A stretch of 7,793 nt of DNA from Chloroflexota bacterium (GCA_003486225.1 DNGN01000253.1:1-7793); one strand, 5' to 3'; numbered from the stretch's first letter, positions 1 to 6,120 are shown. Notes: generated by a model not told the origin, from the sequence alone. Numbers and translations are program-made.

Positions 1-210
1 TGCCCGGTGCAATCCCCGGATACCACCAAAGGTTTGCAGCAGGCGTTGGCCGACCTGAACGGCATTTTCCCCCTCGATCCCAACTCTCAGCAGGATAGCG
101 ATCAATTCGGCATTGCTGAGCGCCTGGGCACCCAAATGGGCTAAACGCTCCCTCGGACGCTCTGCAGCATCCAGATCCATTATCCGGTAGGTGGGCTTTT
201 CATCCATCAT
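1..210 (-). CDS. radC: RadC-family (JAB/MPN) protein, N-terminal part, cut by window edge
   Basis: Reading the minus strand from 210 gives 70 open codons to the window edge. The N-terminus has the RadC pattern: a PRERL motif near residues 19-23, then LGAQALSNAELIAILLRVG (about residues 26-44), AVQVGQRLLQTFGGIRGL around 50-67. This is the helical UPF0758 N-terminal region that precedes the zinc-binding JAB domain; the JAB domain itself (HxH...SxxD) lies outside the window. RadC proteins are annotated as DNA repair factors, but their biochemical role is unsettled. The start at 210 is chosen because GGAGGG (218-223) sits 7 bases upstream; the second ATG (207) is also possible, and an in-frame ATG at 225 would place the Shine-Dalgarno inside the gene. 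It is transcribed away from the transglycosylase gene. Confidence 0.88.
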   Translation of the reverse strand, partial: MMDEKPTYRIMDLDAAERPRERLAHLGAQALSNAELIAILLRVGIEGENAVQVGQRLLQTFGGIRGLHRA

Positions 211-217
211 CCAACAT

Positions 218-223
218 CCCTCC
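218..223 (-). promoter_or_regulatory. Shine-Dalgarno sequence of radC
   Basis: GGAGGG on the minus strand, 7 bases before the ATG at 210. It decides the choice of start codon. It also shows that the host uses classical anti-SD pairing for some genes, in contrast with the genes here that lack any SD. Confidence 0.75.
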
Positions 224-241
224 ATTTTACTGGGTACCCCC

Positions 242-247
242 ACTATA
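242..247 (-). promoter_or_regulatory. Possible -10 box of the radC promoter
   Basis: TATAGT on the minus strand, placing a predicted transcription start near 235 and a leader of about 25 nt that contains the GGAGGG ribosome binding site. I found no good -35 hexamer at 16 to 18 bases upstream, so the call rests on the -10 match and position only. The same TATAGT variant is used in the divergent promoter at 355-360. Confidence 0.4.
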
Positions 248-331
248 CATGATTTTCAGTCATCGTGCAGATCAAATCAAGCTAAAAGATTCCCGCATCC
301 CCATTAGGCTAAAAATACTCAAAAGCCAATA

Positions 332-360
332 TTGACACGCCCCAGTTCCCGGGTTATAGT
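332..360 (+). promoter_or_regulatory. Sigma70-type promoter of the transglycosylase gene, predicted leaderless
   Basis: A perfect -35 TTGACA (332-337), a 17-base spacer, and a -10 TATAGT (355-360, five of six matches to TATAAT). Only 8 bases (361-368) separate the -10 from the ATG at 369. Since initiation normally falls about 7 bases after the -10 box, the transcript should begin within one to three bases of the start codon. The bases before the ATG (GTGCCTAAAT) hold no Shine-Dalgarno sequence, which agrees with a leaderless mRNA. Confidence 0.8.
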
Positions 361-368
361 GCCTAAAT

Positions 369-2780
369 ATGATAAGAAAACAACACCTCCTTTTCTTACT
401 GGTGATCTTGCTGGCCTCCTTAGGCTGCAGGATGGAGCGGGTACTGGACCCTTCGGTTCCTACCTTTACACCCACCATCCTGGTCACTCCCACGCCCTCT
501 CCTAGCCCTACCCCCACACCGATCCCAACTCCCGAACCCGGGGCGCGCATCAAGAGTGGGGATTTGGCATTTTTCAACGGTGATTGGGATCTTGCGCTGA
601 AGGAATATGCTCAAGCCCTTGAAAACACCACCGAAAATGATGTCAAGTCGGCAGCATTGCTCGGCTTGGGGCGCACCTACCTGCTCAACAACCAATTGAA
701 TGCCGCCCTGGATACGCTCAACACCGGCATTCTCACATATCCAGAATCACCACACCGCGCGCTGATGTATTTCGCACTCGGCCAAACCCATGACGCCCTG
801 AACCAACCCCTGGAAGCGGTCAGCGCATACCAGAACTACCTCAACCTGCGGCCCGGCCTGGTAGATTATTACCTTTACGAAAAAATTGGGGATAATTATC
901 TCAAAACCGAAAGCTACCAACAGGCGATCGATGCATTTCTCAGCGCATTGAACGCCTCGGCTAACGGCGACACCTTCCACCTAAAAATCCATATCGCAGA
1001 TTCTTACCTGGCGTTGAACGATTTAGACACCGCCCTGGTCACATACCAGGATATTTTTGATGGGACAGGTAACGATTATATCAAAGCCGAAGCCAAACGC
1101 AACATTGGGGATATTCAGATCAGGCTGGGCAACCCTGAAGAGGGATACCTCGCTTATCATGAGGTAGTTGAAAATTACCCGCTCGCCTACGATGCCTACC
1201 TGTCGCTGGTCGCCCTGATCGATGCGGGACAAACCGTTAGCGAGCTTGACCGCGGGCTGATCAATTATTTCGTTGGCCAGTACGGACTGGCCGTGGATGC
1301 CTTTACCCGCTACCTGCGCCAAGTTCCAGATAACCATGCCGATACGGCCCATTATTACATGGGGTTCGCGTATCAAAAATTAGGCGAGCATGCCAAAGCC
1401 ATCGAAGCCTGGCAGGAGATCGTGGATGACCATATCAACGAACGCTATTGGCCATCCGCTTTCGACGAAATAGCCACGGCCATGTTCATCTATCAGAACA
1501 AACCTGATGATGCCATAAAAACCTACCTCGATTTTGTTGACCGTTCTCCCCTGCACGAAAAAGCCCCCGAATATTTATATTATGCAGCCCGGATCGCGGA
1601 AAGGAATCTGGATTTAAGGAACGCAGCCCGCTTGTGGGAACGCGCCGGATCCCAGTTTTCCACTTCCAGCTGGGCTTTCGACAGCCTCTTCCAGGCCGGG
1701 ATCACTCGCTACCGCCTGGGGGAATTTGAAAATGGGATTGGCTCCTTTCAGAGCTCGCTGGGTGTGGCCGCCGCCCCCGGAAACGTTGCTGCGGCTTACC
1801 TGTGGATTGGCAAATGCTACCAGGCCTTAGGCAATCCCGATGCCGCACAAGATGCTTGGATCCAGGCCAGCACCAGCGACCCTACAGGATATTACAGCGA
1901 GCGCGCCAAGGATTTGCTGGCCAACCTTCCGGCATTCTCCGCTCCTGCACAGATGTCATTAAACTTCAACCTGGATATTGAACGCGCCGAAGCCATCGCC
2001 TGGATGCACACCACCTTTAACATTCCTGTGGAGGAGAACCTCGGCGATTACAGCCCCCTGTTCTCGGATCCCCGCATGGTTCGGGGCACAGAACTGTGGA
2101 ATTTAGGGCTATACGAAACTGCCCGGCGCGAATTTGAGAGCTACCGGCAGGATATTTCCAGCGACCCCGGCAAGAGTTTCCGGCTCACCGGCTACCTGGT
2201 AGATTTGGGACTGTACCGATCCGCGGTGCTGACCGCCCGGCAGGTTTTGGATCTGGCTGGGATGGACGATGCAGGTACGTTTTCAGCTCCTATCTACTTC
2301 AACCATATCCGTTTCGGTTTGTATTTCAAAGACCTGGTGGTTGCCGCCGCAGGGGAGACCGATTTCCATCCCCTGTTCCTCTTCAGTGTGATGAGGCAGG
2401 AAAGCCTGTTTGAAGGGTTTGTCACCTCCACAGCCGGCGCCCGCGGGCTGATGCAGATCATCCCATCGACCGGGGAGGAAATTGCGCGTCTCATGGCCTG
2501 GCCGCCGAACTATACGGAGGATGACCTGTACCGTCCTTTCGTCAATATCCGCCTGGGGGCAAATTACCTCGAACGGCAGTTGAATGCCTTCGGTGGGGAC
2601 TTGTACCAGGCTTTGGCGGCCTACAATGGCGGGGCAGGCAACACGCTCAAATGGATCCCCTTATCCAATAACGACCCAGACCTCTTCGTCGAGGTTATCC
2701 GCTTCTCGGAAACGCGCAACTACATCCGTTATATCTACGAGCTTTTTGATATCTACCGTAATCTTTATCAGGTGCAATAA
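369..2780 (+). CDS. TPR-rich lipoprotein with C-terminal SLT (GH23-type) lytic transglycosylase domain
   Basis: 803-residue protein predicted to cleave peptidoglycan glycan strands, giving 1,6-anhydro-muropeptide ends, at the outer face of the membrane. The N-terminus is a lipoprotein signal: KQH, a hydrophobic stretch (residues 7-18), and a loose lipobox SLGC with the modified Cys at 20. A Pro/Thr/Ser linker follows (about 28-57). Residues about 62-520 are a series of helical TPR-type repeats (for example LGLGRTYLLNNQLNAALDTL, YYMGFAYQKLGEHAKAIEAW). The C-terminal SLT domain (about 655-803) carries RQES with catalytic Glu678, GLMQI (693-697) and AYNGGAGN (751-758), the motif set of Slt70-like enzymes, so it appears active. 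It is longer than E. coli Slt70 (about 645 residues) because of extra repeats plus the linker. It is a single-gene unit: its own promoter precedes it and a strong terminator follows. Membrane anchoring and substrate are inferred from the family. Confidence 0.9.
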   Translation: MIRKQHLLFLLVILLASLGCRMERVLDPSVPTFTPTILVTPTPSPSPTPTPIPTPEPGARIKSGDLAFFNGDWDLALKEYAQALENTTENDVKSAALLGLGRTYLLNNQLNAALDTLNTGILTYPESPHRALMYFALGQTHDALNQPLEAVSAYQNYLNLRPGLVDYYLYEKIGDNYLKTESYQQAIDAFLSALNASANGDTFHLKIHIADSYLALNDLDTALVTYQDIFDGTGNDYIKAEAKRNIGDIQIRLGNPEEGYLAYHEVVENYPLAYDAYLSLVALIDAGQTVSELDRGLINYFVGQYGLAVDAFTRYLRQVPDNHADTAHYYMGFAYQKLGEHAKAIEAWQEIVDDHINERYWPSAFDEIATAMFIYQNKPDDAIKTYLDFVDRSPLHEKAPEYLYYAARIAERNLDLRNAARLWERAGSQFSTSSWAFDSLFQAGITRYRLGEFENGIGSFQSSLGVAAAPGNVAAAYLWIGKCYQALGNPDAAQDAWIQASTSDPTGYYSERAKDLLANLPAFSAPAQMSLNFNLDIERAEAIAWMHTTFNIPVEENLGDYSPLFSDPRMVRGTELWNLGLYETARREFESYRQDISSDPGKSFRLTGYLVDLGLYRSAVLTARQVLDLAGMDDAGTFSAPIYFNHIRFGLYFKDLVVAAAGETDFHPLFLFSVMRQESLFEGFVTSTAGARGLMQIIPSTGEEIARLMAWPPNYTEDDLYRPFVNIRLGANYLERQLNAFGGDLYQALAAYNGGAGNTLKWIPLSNNDPDLFVEVIRFSETRNYIRYIYELFDIYRNLYQVQ

Positions 2781-2841
2781 CCCGCCGGCTACATTTTAGG
2801 CAGCCACCAAGCCCACAGCTGACGCCCTGAATTCTTAAAAT

Positions 2842-2877
2842 AAAAAAGCCCAGAGAACTTCTGGGCTTTGGTTTTTT
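2842..2877. terminator. Bidirectional intrinsic terminator between convergent genes
   Basis: Perfect 10-bp stem AAAGCCCAGA (2845-2854) and TCTGGGCTTT (2860-2869) with a 5-base loop. On the plus strand it is followed by GG and six T (2872-2877), ending transcription of the transglycosylase gene. On the minus strand the stem runs into a U-rich tract (complement of 2831-2847, rich in A), ending the solute-binding protein gene. It lies centrally in the 107-base gap between the two stop codons. Confidence 0.93.
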
Positions 2878-2887
2878 CTTTGATGGC

Positions 2888-4585
2888 TTACTCCTGATTT
2901 TGTACTTCAGGGGCTTCTTCAACTTGAGGACCGGTTTCCAGGGACCAGAGGTAAATACTGTCAAAACGGTCACTGAGATTATAGAGCGGGCCGAGCTGAA
3001 CGCCGCGAACTTGCTGGTCAACCGAATAATTATACACACCAAAGAACAAAGGCAAGGCTGGCAGTTCCCTGGAGAAGTGAATTTGGAAGTTGCGGTATAA
3101 ACGGGTGCGTTCAGATTGGCTGGGAGTCACGCGTGCACGTTCGAGGTACTCGCTCGCGCGGCGGTCATCCCACTGTGAATAATTCTGCCCGTTGGTAATC
3201 ATGGCCTGGTGCCAGAAGGGATACGGGTCAGGGTCTGGCGAATCAAACAAGGCCAGGTTCACCAGAGCGGCCTGGTAATTACGCGTTTCAAGATAGTCCC
3301 GCACCATAACATCCGGCGGAACGGCCAGCAAATTGGCTTCCACGCCTACCTCAGCCCAATAATCGCGGATCATCTCTGCCAGAGCGGCATAACGATCCGT
3401 GTCCGGGTAGATGAGCTCAAAACTCAGGCGCTCGCCTTCTTTTTCACGCACCAGGCTGCCTTCGGTTACCAGTCCGTACCCGTTGGCACGCAGCTGGATG
3501 ATCGAATCTTCCGGGCTGTAATCGTACGCCTCAATCTTGGAAAAATATGCCCAGGACCCAAGCATGATGGGGGTATTGGCCAGAATGGCCTGCCCATGCA
3601 TGGCTTTATCAATCATCCAGTTGCGGTTCAGAGCCGTCATAAGGGCCTGCCGGACAGGGGCTTCCTTGAAAAAGTTCGGACCATTTTCGCCTAGATTAAA
3701 GAGTACCATCGTCATAGCTGGGATGCGGACGGAATAGATGTTGAGGTTGCTTTCCGCCAGAACGTCATCCAGGGATTCGTCTGCGATCGATCCAATTCCC
3801 AGGATCTCTCCCTGGCGGTAGGCGTCCAAGGCCGCCTGAGTGTTTTCAAAATACCGGAAAACGACCTGTTCGATGTATGGCTGGCCCATGTAATAATCTT
3901 CAAAGGCTTCCAGGACAACATCCGTGATCTCGCCGCCATCGGTCTGGAGATCAACGATTTTATAGGGTCCAGAGCCAACCGGGAGCAAGTTAAAAGGATC
4001 ATTGATCAGTTCCTGCGCTGATTTCCCTTCCAGTAAATGACGCGGCAGGATGCCAAAGGAAAGGTAATCCATGAAGGGGGCATAAGGTTCCGCCAGCCTG
4101 AATTGCAGGTTAAGGGCATCAAAAGCAATCACCTCCACCGAATTCCACAGCGCCCGGACATCATCGGGAATAGGCATCTCAGAATTACGCATCAGTTCGA
4201 TCGTGAAGAGAACATCTGCTGAGGTAACAGGCATCCCATCATGCCAAACAGCATCCTGTCGTAACTGAATATTAAAGATGTCTCCCAGCACCGAGACACC
4301 AAACGATTCGGCGAGTTCGGGTTGGGGATTGCCCCACGAATCAAAACGGATCATCCGGCTGAACACCAACCGGTCAACGTCCTGATCCACCTGGTTGTAA
4401 TCATCCAACAGCGGGTTAAAGCGGACAGGTTTACCTACCAGGCCTTCTACATACACCCCCCCGGCAGCAGCAGGCTCAATTACCTGAGAAATTGTCTCCC
4501 CGACCTGGGTTTGATTGAGCAGCAGCAGAACTACGGCTGCCAGGGCAAGGATCGCAATGATTATCTGCCATCTAAGGTTTTTCAT
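2888..4585 (-). CDS. Family 5 extracellular solute-binding protein (peptide/nickel-type, SBP_bac_5), orphan
   Basis: 565-residue protein resembling DppA/OppA-type binding proteins of ABC importers, which capture peptides or other solutes outside the membrane. Residues 6-23 form a hydrophobic segment after MKNLRWQ. There is no lipobox cysteine and no obvious cleavage site close to it, so it may be an uncleaved membrane anchor rather than a lipoprotein. Family signs include DRLVFSRMIRFDSWGNPQPE followed by LAESF (N-terminal lobe), WHDGMPVTSADVLFTIELM, LLPVGSGPYKIV, PVRQALMTALNR, and DSPDPDPYPFWH (448-459). The tail after about 550 is acidic and Glu/Gln-rich. No permease or ATPase gene is next to it, so its partner transporter is elsewhere, or it has another role; ligand cannot be told from sequence. 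It lies downstream of secG on the same strand, but a terminator-like hairpin and a promoter sit between them. Confidence 0.88.
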   Translation of the reverse strand: MKNLRWQIIIAILALAAVVLLLLNQTQVGETISQVIEPAAAGGVYVEGLVGKPVRFNPLLDDYNQVDQDVDRLVFSRMIRFDSWGNPQPELAESFGVSVLGDIFNIQLRQDAVWHDGMPVTSADVLFTIELMRNSEMPIPDDVRALWNSVEVIAFDALNLQFRLAEPYAPFMDYLSFGILPRHLLEGKSAQELINDPFNLLPVGSGPYKIVDLQTDGGEITDVVLEAFEDYYMGQPYIEQVVFRYFENTQAALDAYRQGEILGIGSIADESLDDVLAESNLNIYSVRIPAMTMVLFNLGENGPNFFKEAPVRQALMTALNRNWMIDKAMHGQAILANTPIMLGSWAYFSKIEAYDYSPEDSIIQLRANGYGLVTEGSLVREKEGERLSFELIYPDTDRYAALAEMIRDYWAEVGVEANLLAVPPDVMVRDYLETRNYQAALVNLALFDSPDPDPYPFWHQAMITNGQNYSQWDDRRASEYLERARVTPSQSERTRLYRNFQIHFSRELPALPLFFGVYNYSVDQQVRGVQLGPLYNLSDRFDSIYLWSLETGPQVEEAPEVQNQE

Positions 4586-4591
4586 AATTCA

Positions 4592-4619
4592 ATCTTACCG
4601 CGCTTGTGTTTGTTTTGAA
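4592..4619 (-). promoter_or_regulatory. Candidate promoter of the solute-binding protein gene, predicted leaderless
   Basis: On the minus strand a -10 TAAGAT (4597-4592) lies 6 bases before the ATG at 4585, with a weaker -35 TTCAAA (4619-4614, four of six matches) after a 16-base spacer. The predicted transcription start coincides with the ATG. There is no Shine-Dalgarno sequence in the upstream bases. The hexamers are weaker than in the other two leaderless candidates, so confidence is lower. Confidence 0.55.
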
Positions 4620-4624
4620 ATAGT

Positions 4625-4665
4625 AAAAAGGGTGCCCACAGGATACCCTGCAAGCAACCCTTTTA
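4625..4665 (-). terminator. Terminator-like hairpin downstream of secG
   Basis: Arms AAAAGGGTGC (4626-4635) and GC-A-ACCCTTTT (4654-4664) pair with one bulged A. The loop region holds a second small stem, CAGG/CCTG. Read on the minus strand the hairpin follows the secG stop by about 24 bases and ends in TTTTT, then ACTATTT, fitting an intrinsic terminator. It ends just before the -35 of the solute-binding protein gene, insulating it from secG transcription. It could also stop plus-strand transcription, but no plus gene precedes it. Confidence 0.7.
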
Positions 4666-4687
4666 TTATTTTCCCGTACTTTTCAAT

Positions 4688-4912
4688 TTATCCAGTGACA
4701 GCGACAGTGATGGTAGCCAGGACAAAAAAGATCACGCTGAGGACGATTGTGGCATTGAAGAGGGTCTTCTCAATCCCGCGGCGTGCGGAGAACGCACCGC
4801 TGGTATCGGTACCCACCAAACCACCAAGCCCGCCGCCTTTACTTTGCAAAACAACACTGATAATCAGGGCAATTGACGTTATAATCAATGCAATGTCTAA
4901 AAAGGTTTCCAT
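4688..4912 (-). CDS. secG: SecG, protein translocase subunit
   Basis: 74-residue inner-membrane protein, the small accessory subunit of the SecYEG channel, which assists SecA-driven export of proteins. It has two predicted transmembrane helices (about residues 4-21 and 51-72) joined by the family's conserved Gly-rich loop: SKGGGLGGL (24-32), then F41-SARRGIEKTL, close to the classic GGGLGG...F..RRG.EK pattern. Length fits the family (about 70-110). The start METFLDIAL is chosen because AAGGAG lies 6 bases upstream; an in-frame ATG at 4945 and a TTG at 4957 would add residues unlike SecG and lie inside a hairpin. It has its own strong promoter, a structured leader and its own terminator, so it looks monocistronic. 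The solute-binding protein and the transglycosylase next to it are both likely Sec substrates, though this is only a thematic link. Confidence 0.93.
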   Translation of the reverse strand: METFLDIALIITSIALIISVVLQSKGGGLGGLVGTDTSGAFSARRGIEKTLFNATIVLSVIFFVLATITVAVTG

Positions 4913-4918
4913 TCCTTG

Positions 4919-4924
4919 CTCCTT
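4919..4924 (-). promoter_or_regulatory. Shine-Dalgarno sequence of secG
   Basis: AAGGAG on the minus strand with a 6-base gap to the ATG at 4912. It fixes the start codon, and it begins only 6 bases after the base of the large hairpin at 4931-4964, so folding of the leader could affect ribosome access. Confidence 0.85.
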
Positions 4925-4930
4925 GTTATA

Positions 4931-4964
4931 AATCAGATTGACCATCGGGTGGCACAATCTGATT
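4931..4964 (-). repeat. Perfect 10-bp inverted repeat in the secG leader (hairpin)
   Basis: AATCAGATTG (4931-4940) and CAATCTGATT (4955-4964) are perfect inverted copies separated by 14 bases. Inside, ACC/GGT (4941-4943 with 4948-4950) can extend the hairpin with a 4-base loop, leaving a 4-base bulge on one side. In the secG mRNA this would be a long, AU-rich hairpin ending just before the ribosome binding site. There is no U-tract after it, so it is not a terminator for secG. A regulatory RNA structure or an operator are both possible. Confidence 0.8.
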
Positions 4965-4965
4965 A

Positions 4966-4982
4966 ATCGAACTTTGTTCGAT
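4966..4982 (-). repeat. 7-bp palindrome ATCGAAC-N3-GTTCGAT downstream of the secG promoter
   Basis: Perfect arms ATCGAAC (4966-4972) and GTTCGAT (4976-4982) around TTT. It sits about +11 to +27 from the predicted secG transcription start, and one base from the larger inverted repeat. It could be a repressor site or a small RNA hairpin with a three-base loop stacked on its neighbour. It resembles the Gram-positive LexA box but has a 3-base rather than a 4-base centre. Confidence 0.75.
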
Positions 4983-4999
4983 CAATATCAAACAGGCGG

Positions 5000-5029
5000 A
5001 TTATACCTTTTACCAGGCAATTTTGTCAA
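5000..5029 (-). promoter_or_regulatory. Strong sigma70-type promoter of secG
   Basis: On the minus strand both hexamers match consensus exactly: TTGACA (5029-5024) and TATAAT (5005-5000), with an 18-base spacer. The predicted start is near 4993, giving a secG leader of about 80 nt that spans both inverted repeats and the AAGGAG site. The -35 overlaps that of the divergent PHP gene promoter. Confidence 0.85.
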
Positions 5030-5051
5030 ACCAACCACAAACAAATATAAT
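5023..5051 (+). promoter_or_regulatory. Sigma70-type promoter of the PHP gene, predicted leaderless
   Basis: TTGTCA (5023-5028, five of six matches), a 17-base spacer, and consensus TATAAT (5046-5051), followed by 7 bases (ACTCACT) and the ATG at 5059. Transcription should begin at or next to the start codon; no Shine-Dalgarno is present. The -35 shares six bases with the -35 of the secG promoter on the other strand. Confidence 0.82.
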
Positions 5052-5058
5052 ACTCACT

Positions 5059-6120
5059 ATGGAAGAAATCACTGTAAATTTACATATGCATACCCGCTAT
5101 TCGGACGGCACAGGCACCCATGAGGAGCTGGCCCAGGCAGCTATCCGGGCAGGATTGGATGCCATCATCATCACGGACCACAACATCTGGGTGCAGGGAG
5201 TTGAAAAATATTTCACCGAGGGTGAGCAGAAAGTCCTCGTTTTGGTCGGAGAAGAAGTACACGACCAGGCCCGCCAGCCGCAAAAGAACCATTTGCTGGT
5301 ATTTGGCACTGAGCGGGAAATGTCTCACTATGGCCCCGACCCGCAAAATCTGATCAATCAGATCGCACAGGCCGGCGGCTTGTCGTTTATTGCCCATCCC
5401 GTAGACCCAGAGTCCGCCAAGTTCAACCAGGGAGACCTCTCCTGGGTCAGTTGGGAAGTACAGGGATTTAACGGCATCGAGCTCTGGAATGCAATGTCTG
5501 AATTCAAATCTCTGCTCACCGGGTACATTCCAGCCATCCGGTACTCTTTTAACTTCGACCAGGTGGCGCATGGCCCACTGCCGGAAACACTAACCCTCTG
5601 GGACCAACTGCTTGCGAAAGGCAAGCCGGTGGTCGCGGTTGGAGGATCGGATGCCCACCAGATGGTTGGCTCTTTGGGGCCAATTAAACGCTCCCTGTTC
5701 CCATATGAACAGCATTTTCGGGCAGTGAACACGCACCTACTGCTGACTGAGCCGCTAAAAGGCAACCTTTCAACCGATAAGCAGTTGATCTACCAGGCTT
5801 TGGCCGCCGGTCACGCCTTCATCGGATACGATTTACCGGCATCCACCAAAGGATTCCGTTTTTCAGCGCACTCCGACAAGAAAGATCACATCATGGGAGA
5901 CACGATAGAAGGCAGCCAGTCGGTGACCCTGCAGATCAAACTCCCCCAGGCAGCAGAATGCCTGCTCCTCAAAGATGGGCAGGTGATCAAAACCTCGCGC
6001 AAGCGGGTTTCGCTGATCCACCGGGTTGATGAACCTGGAGTCTATCGCGTAGAAGCCTATATCGAATTCAACGGCAAGCGGCGGGGTTGGATTTTCAGCA
6101 ACCCGATCTATATCCGCTAA
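5059..6120 (+). CDS. PHP-domain metal-dependent hydrolase (CehA/McbA-like)
   Basis: 353-residue protein of the PHP (polymerase and histidinol phosphatase) superfamily, which hydrolyses phosphoester or related bonds with a cluster of metal ions; substrate unknown. All the expected ligand motifs are visible: HMH (His9, His11), Asp16, TDHN (Asp40, His41), GEE (Glu65/66), NHLLVFG (His78), AHP (His113) and GGSDAH (Asp198, His200), so the enzyme looks active. The C-terminal part (about 270-353) is predicted beta-rich and ends in SNPIYI, as in CehA/McbA-like members, where such a tail follows the catalytic domain. No signal peptide is seen, so it is probably cytoplasmic. The start at 5059 is chosen over a TTG at 5023 because the TTG lies in the promoter -35 and HxH motifs normally fall within the first ten or so residues. 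No clear terminator follows; uvrB comes next on the same strand after 192 bases. Confidence 0.88.
   Translation: MEEITVNLHMHTRYSDGTGTHEELAQAAIRAGLDAIIITDHNIWVQGVEKYFTEGEQKVLVLVGEEVHDQARQPQKNHLLVFGTEREMSHYGPDPQNLINQIAQAGGLSFIAHPVDPESAKFNQGDLSWVSWEVQGFNGIELWNAMSEFKSLLTGYIPAIRYSFNFDQVAHGPLPETLTLWDQLLAKGKPVVAVGGSDAHQMVGSLGPIKRSLFPYEQHFRAVNTHLLLTEPLKGNLSTDKQLIYQALAAGHAFIGYDLPASTKGFRFSAHSDKKDHIMGDTIEGSQSVTLQIKLPQAAECLLLKDGQVIKTSRKRVSLIHRVDEPGVYRVEAYIEFNGKRRGWIFSNPIYIR

Noticed and set aside
272..577. Minus-strand ORF with a Gly/Val-rich repeat (GVGIGVGVGLGEGVGV-like)
   Set aside because: It is the antisense of the Pro/Thr linker codons of the transglycosylase lipoprotein and crosses its promoter; the apparent repeat is a by-product of the PTP codons.
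2845..2869. Perfect inverted repeat as an insertion-sequence end or attachment site
   Set aside because: Flanking A and T tracts, and location between convergent stop codons, fully explain it as a bidirectional terminator.
3209..3694. 161-codon plus-strand ORF inside the solute-binding protein gene
   Set aside because: Antisense shadow of a well-supported gene with conserved motifs on the minus strand; the translation shows no recognisable family.
4913..4957. Longer SecG starting at TTG 4957
   Set aside because: The added residues do not resemble SecG, the start lies inside the hairpin, and a strong SD sits just before the ATG at 4912.
4966..4982. CGAAC-N3-GTTCG as a LexA (SOS) box, tempting because radC and uvrB are nearby
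   Set aside because: The Gram-positive LexA box has a 4-base centre (CGAAC-N4-GTTCG); here it is 3. It lies in front of secG, not of a repair gene, and no similar site is seen upstream of radC or uvrB. Kept only as an unexplained palindrome.
5023..5058. N-terminal extension of the PHP protein from a TTG at 5023
   Set aside because: The extension would run through the -35 and TATAAT boxes, uses a rare start codon without SD, and moves the HxH motif away from its usual place close to the N-terminus.
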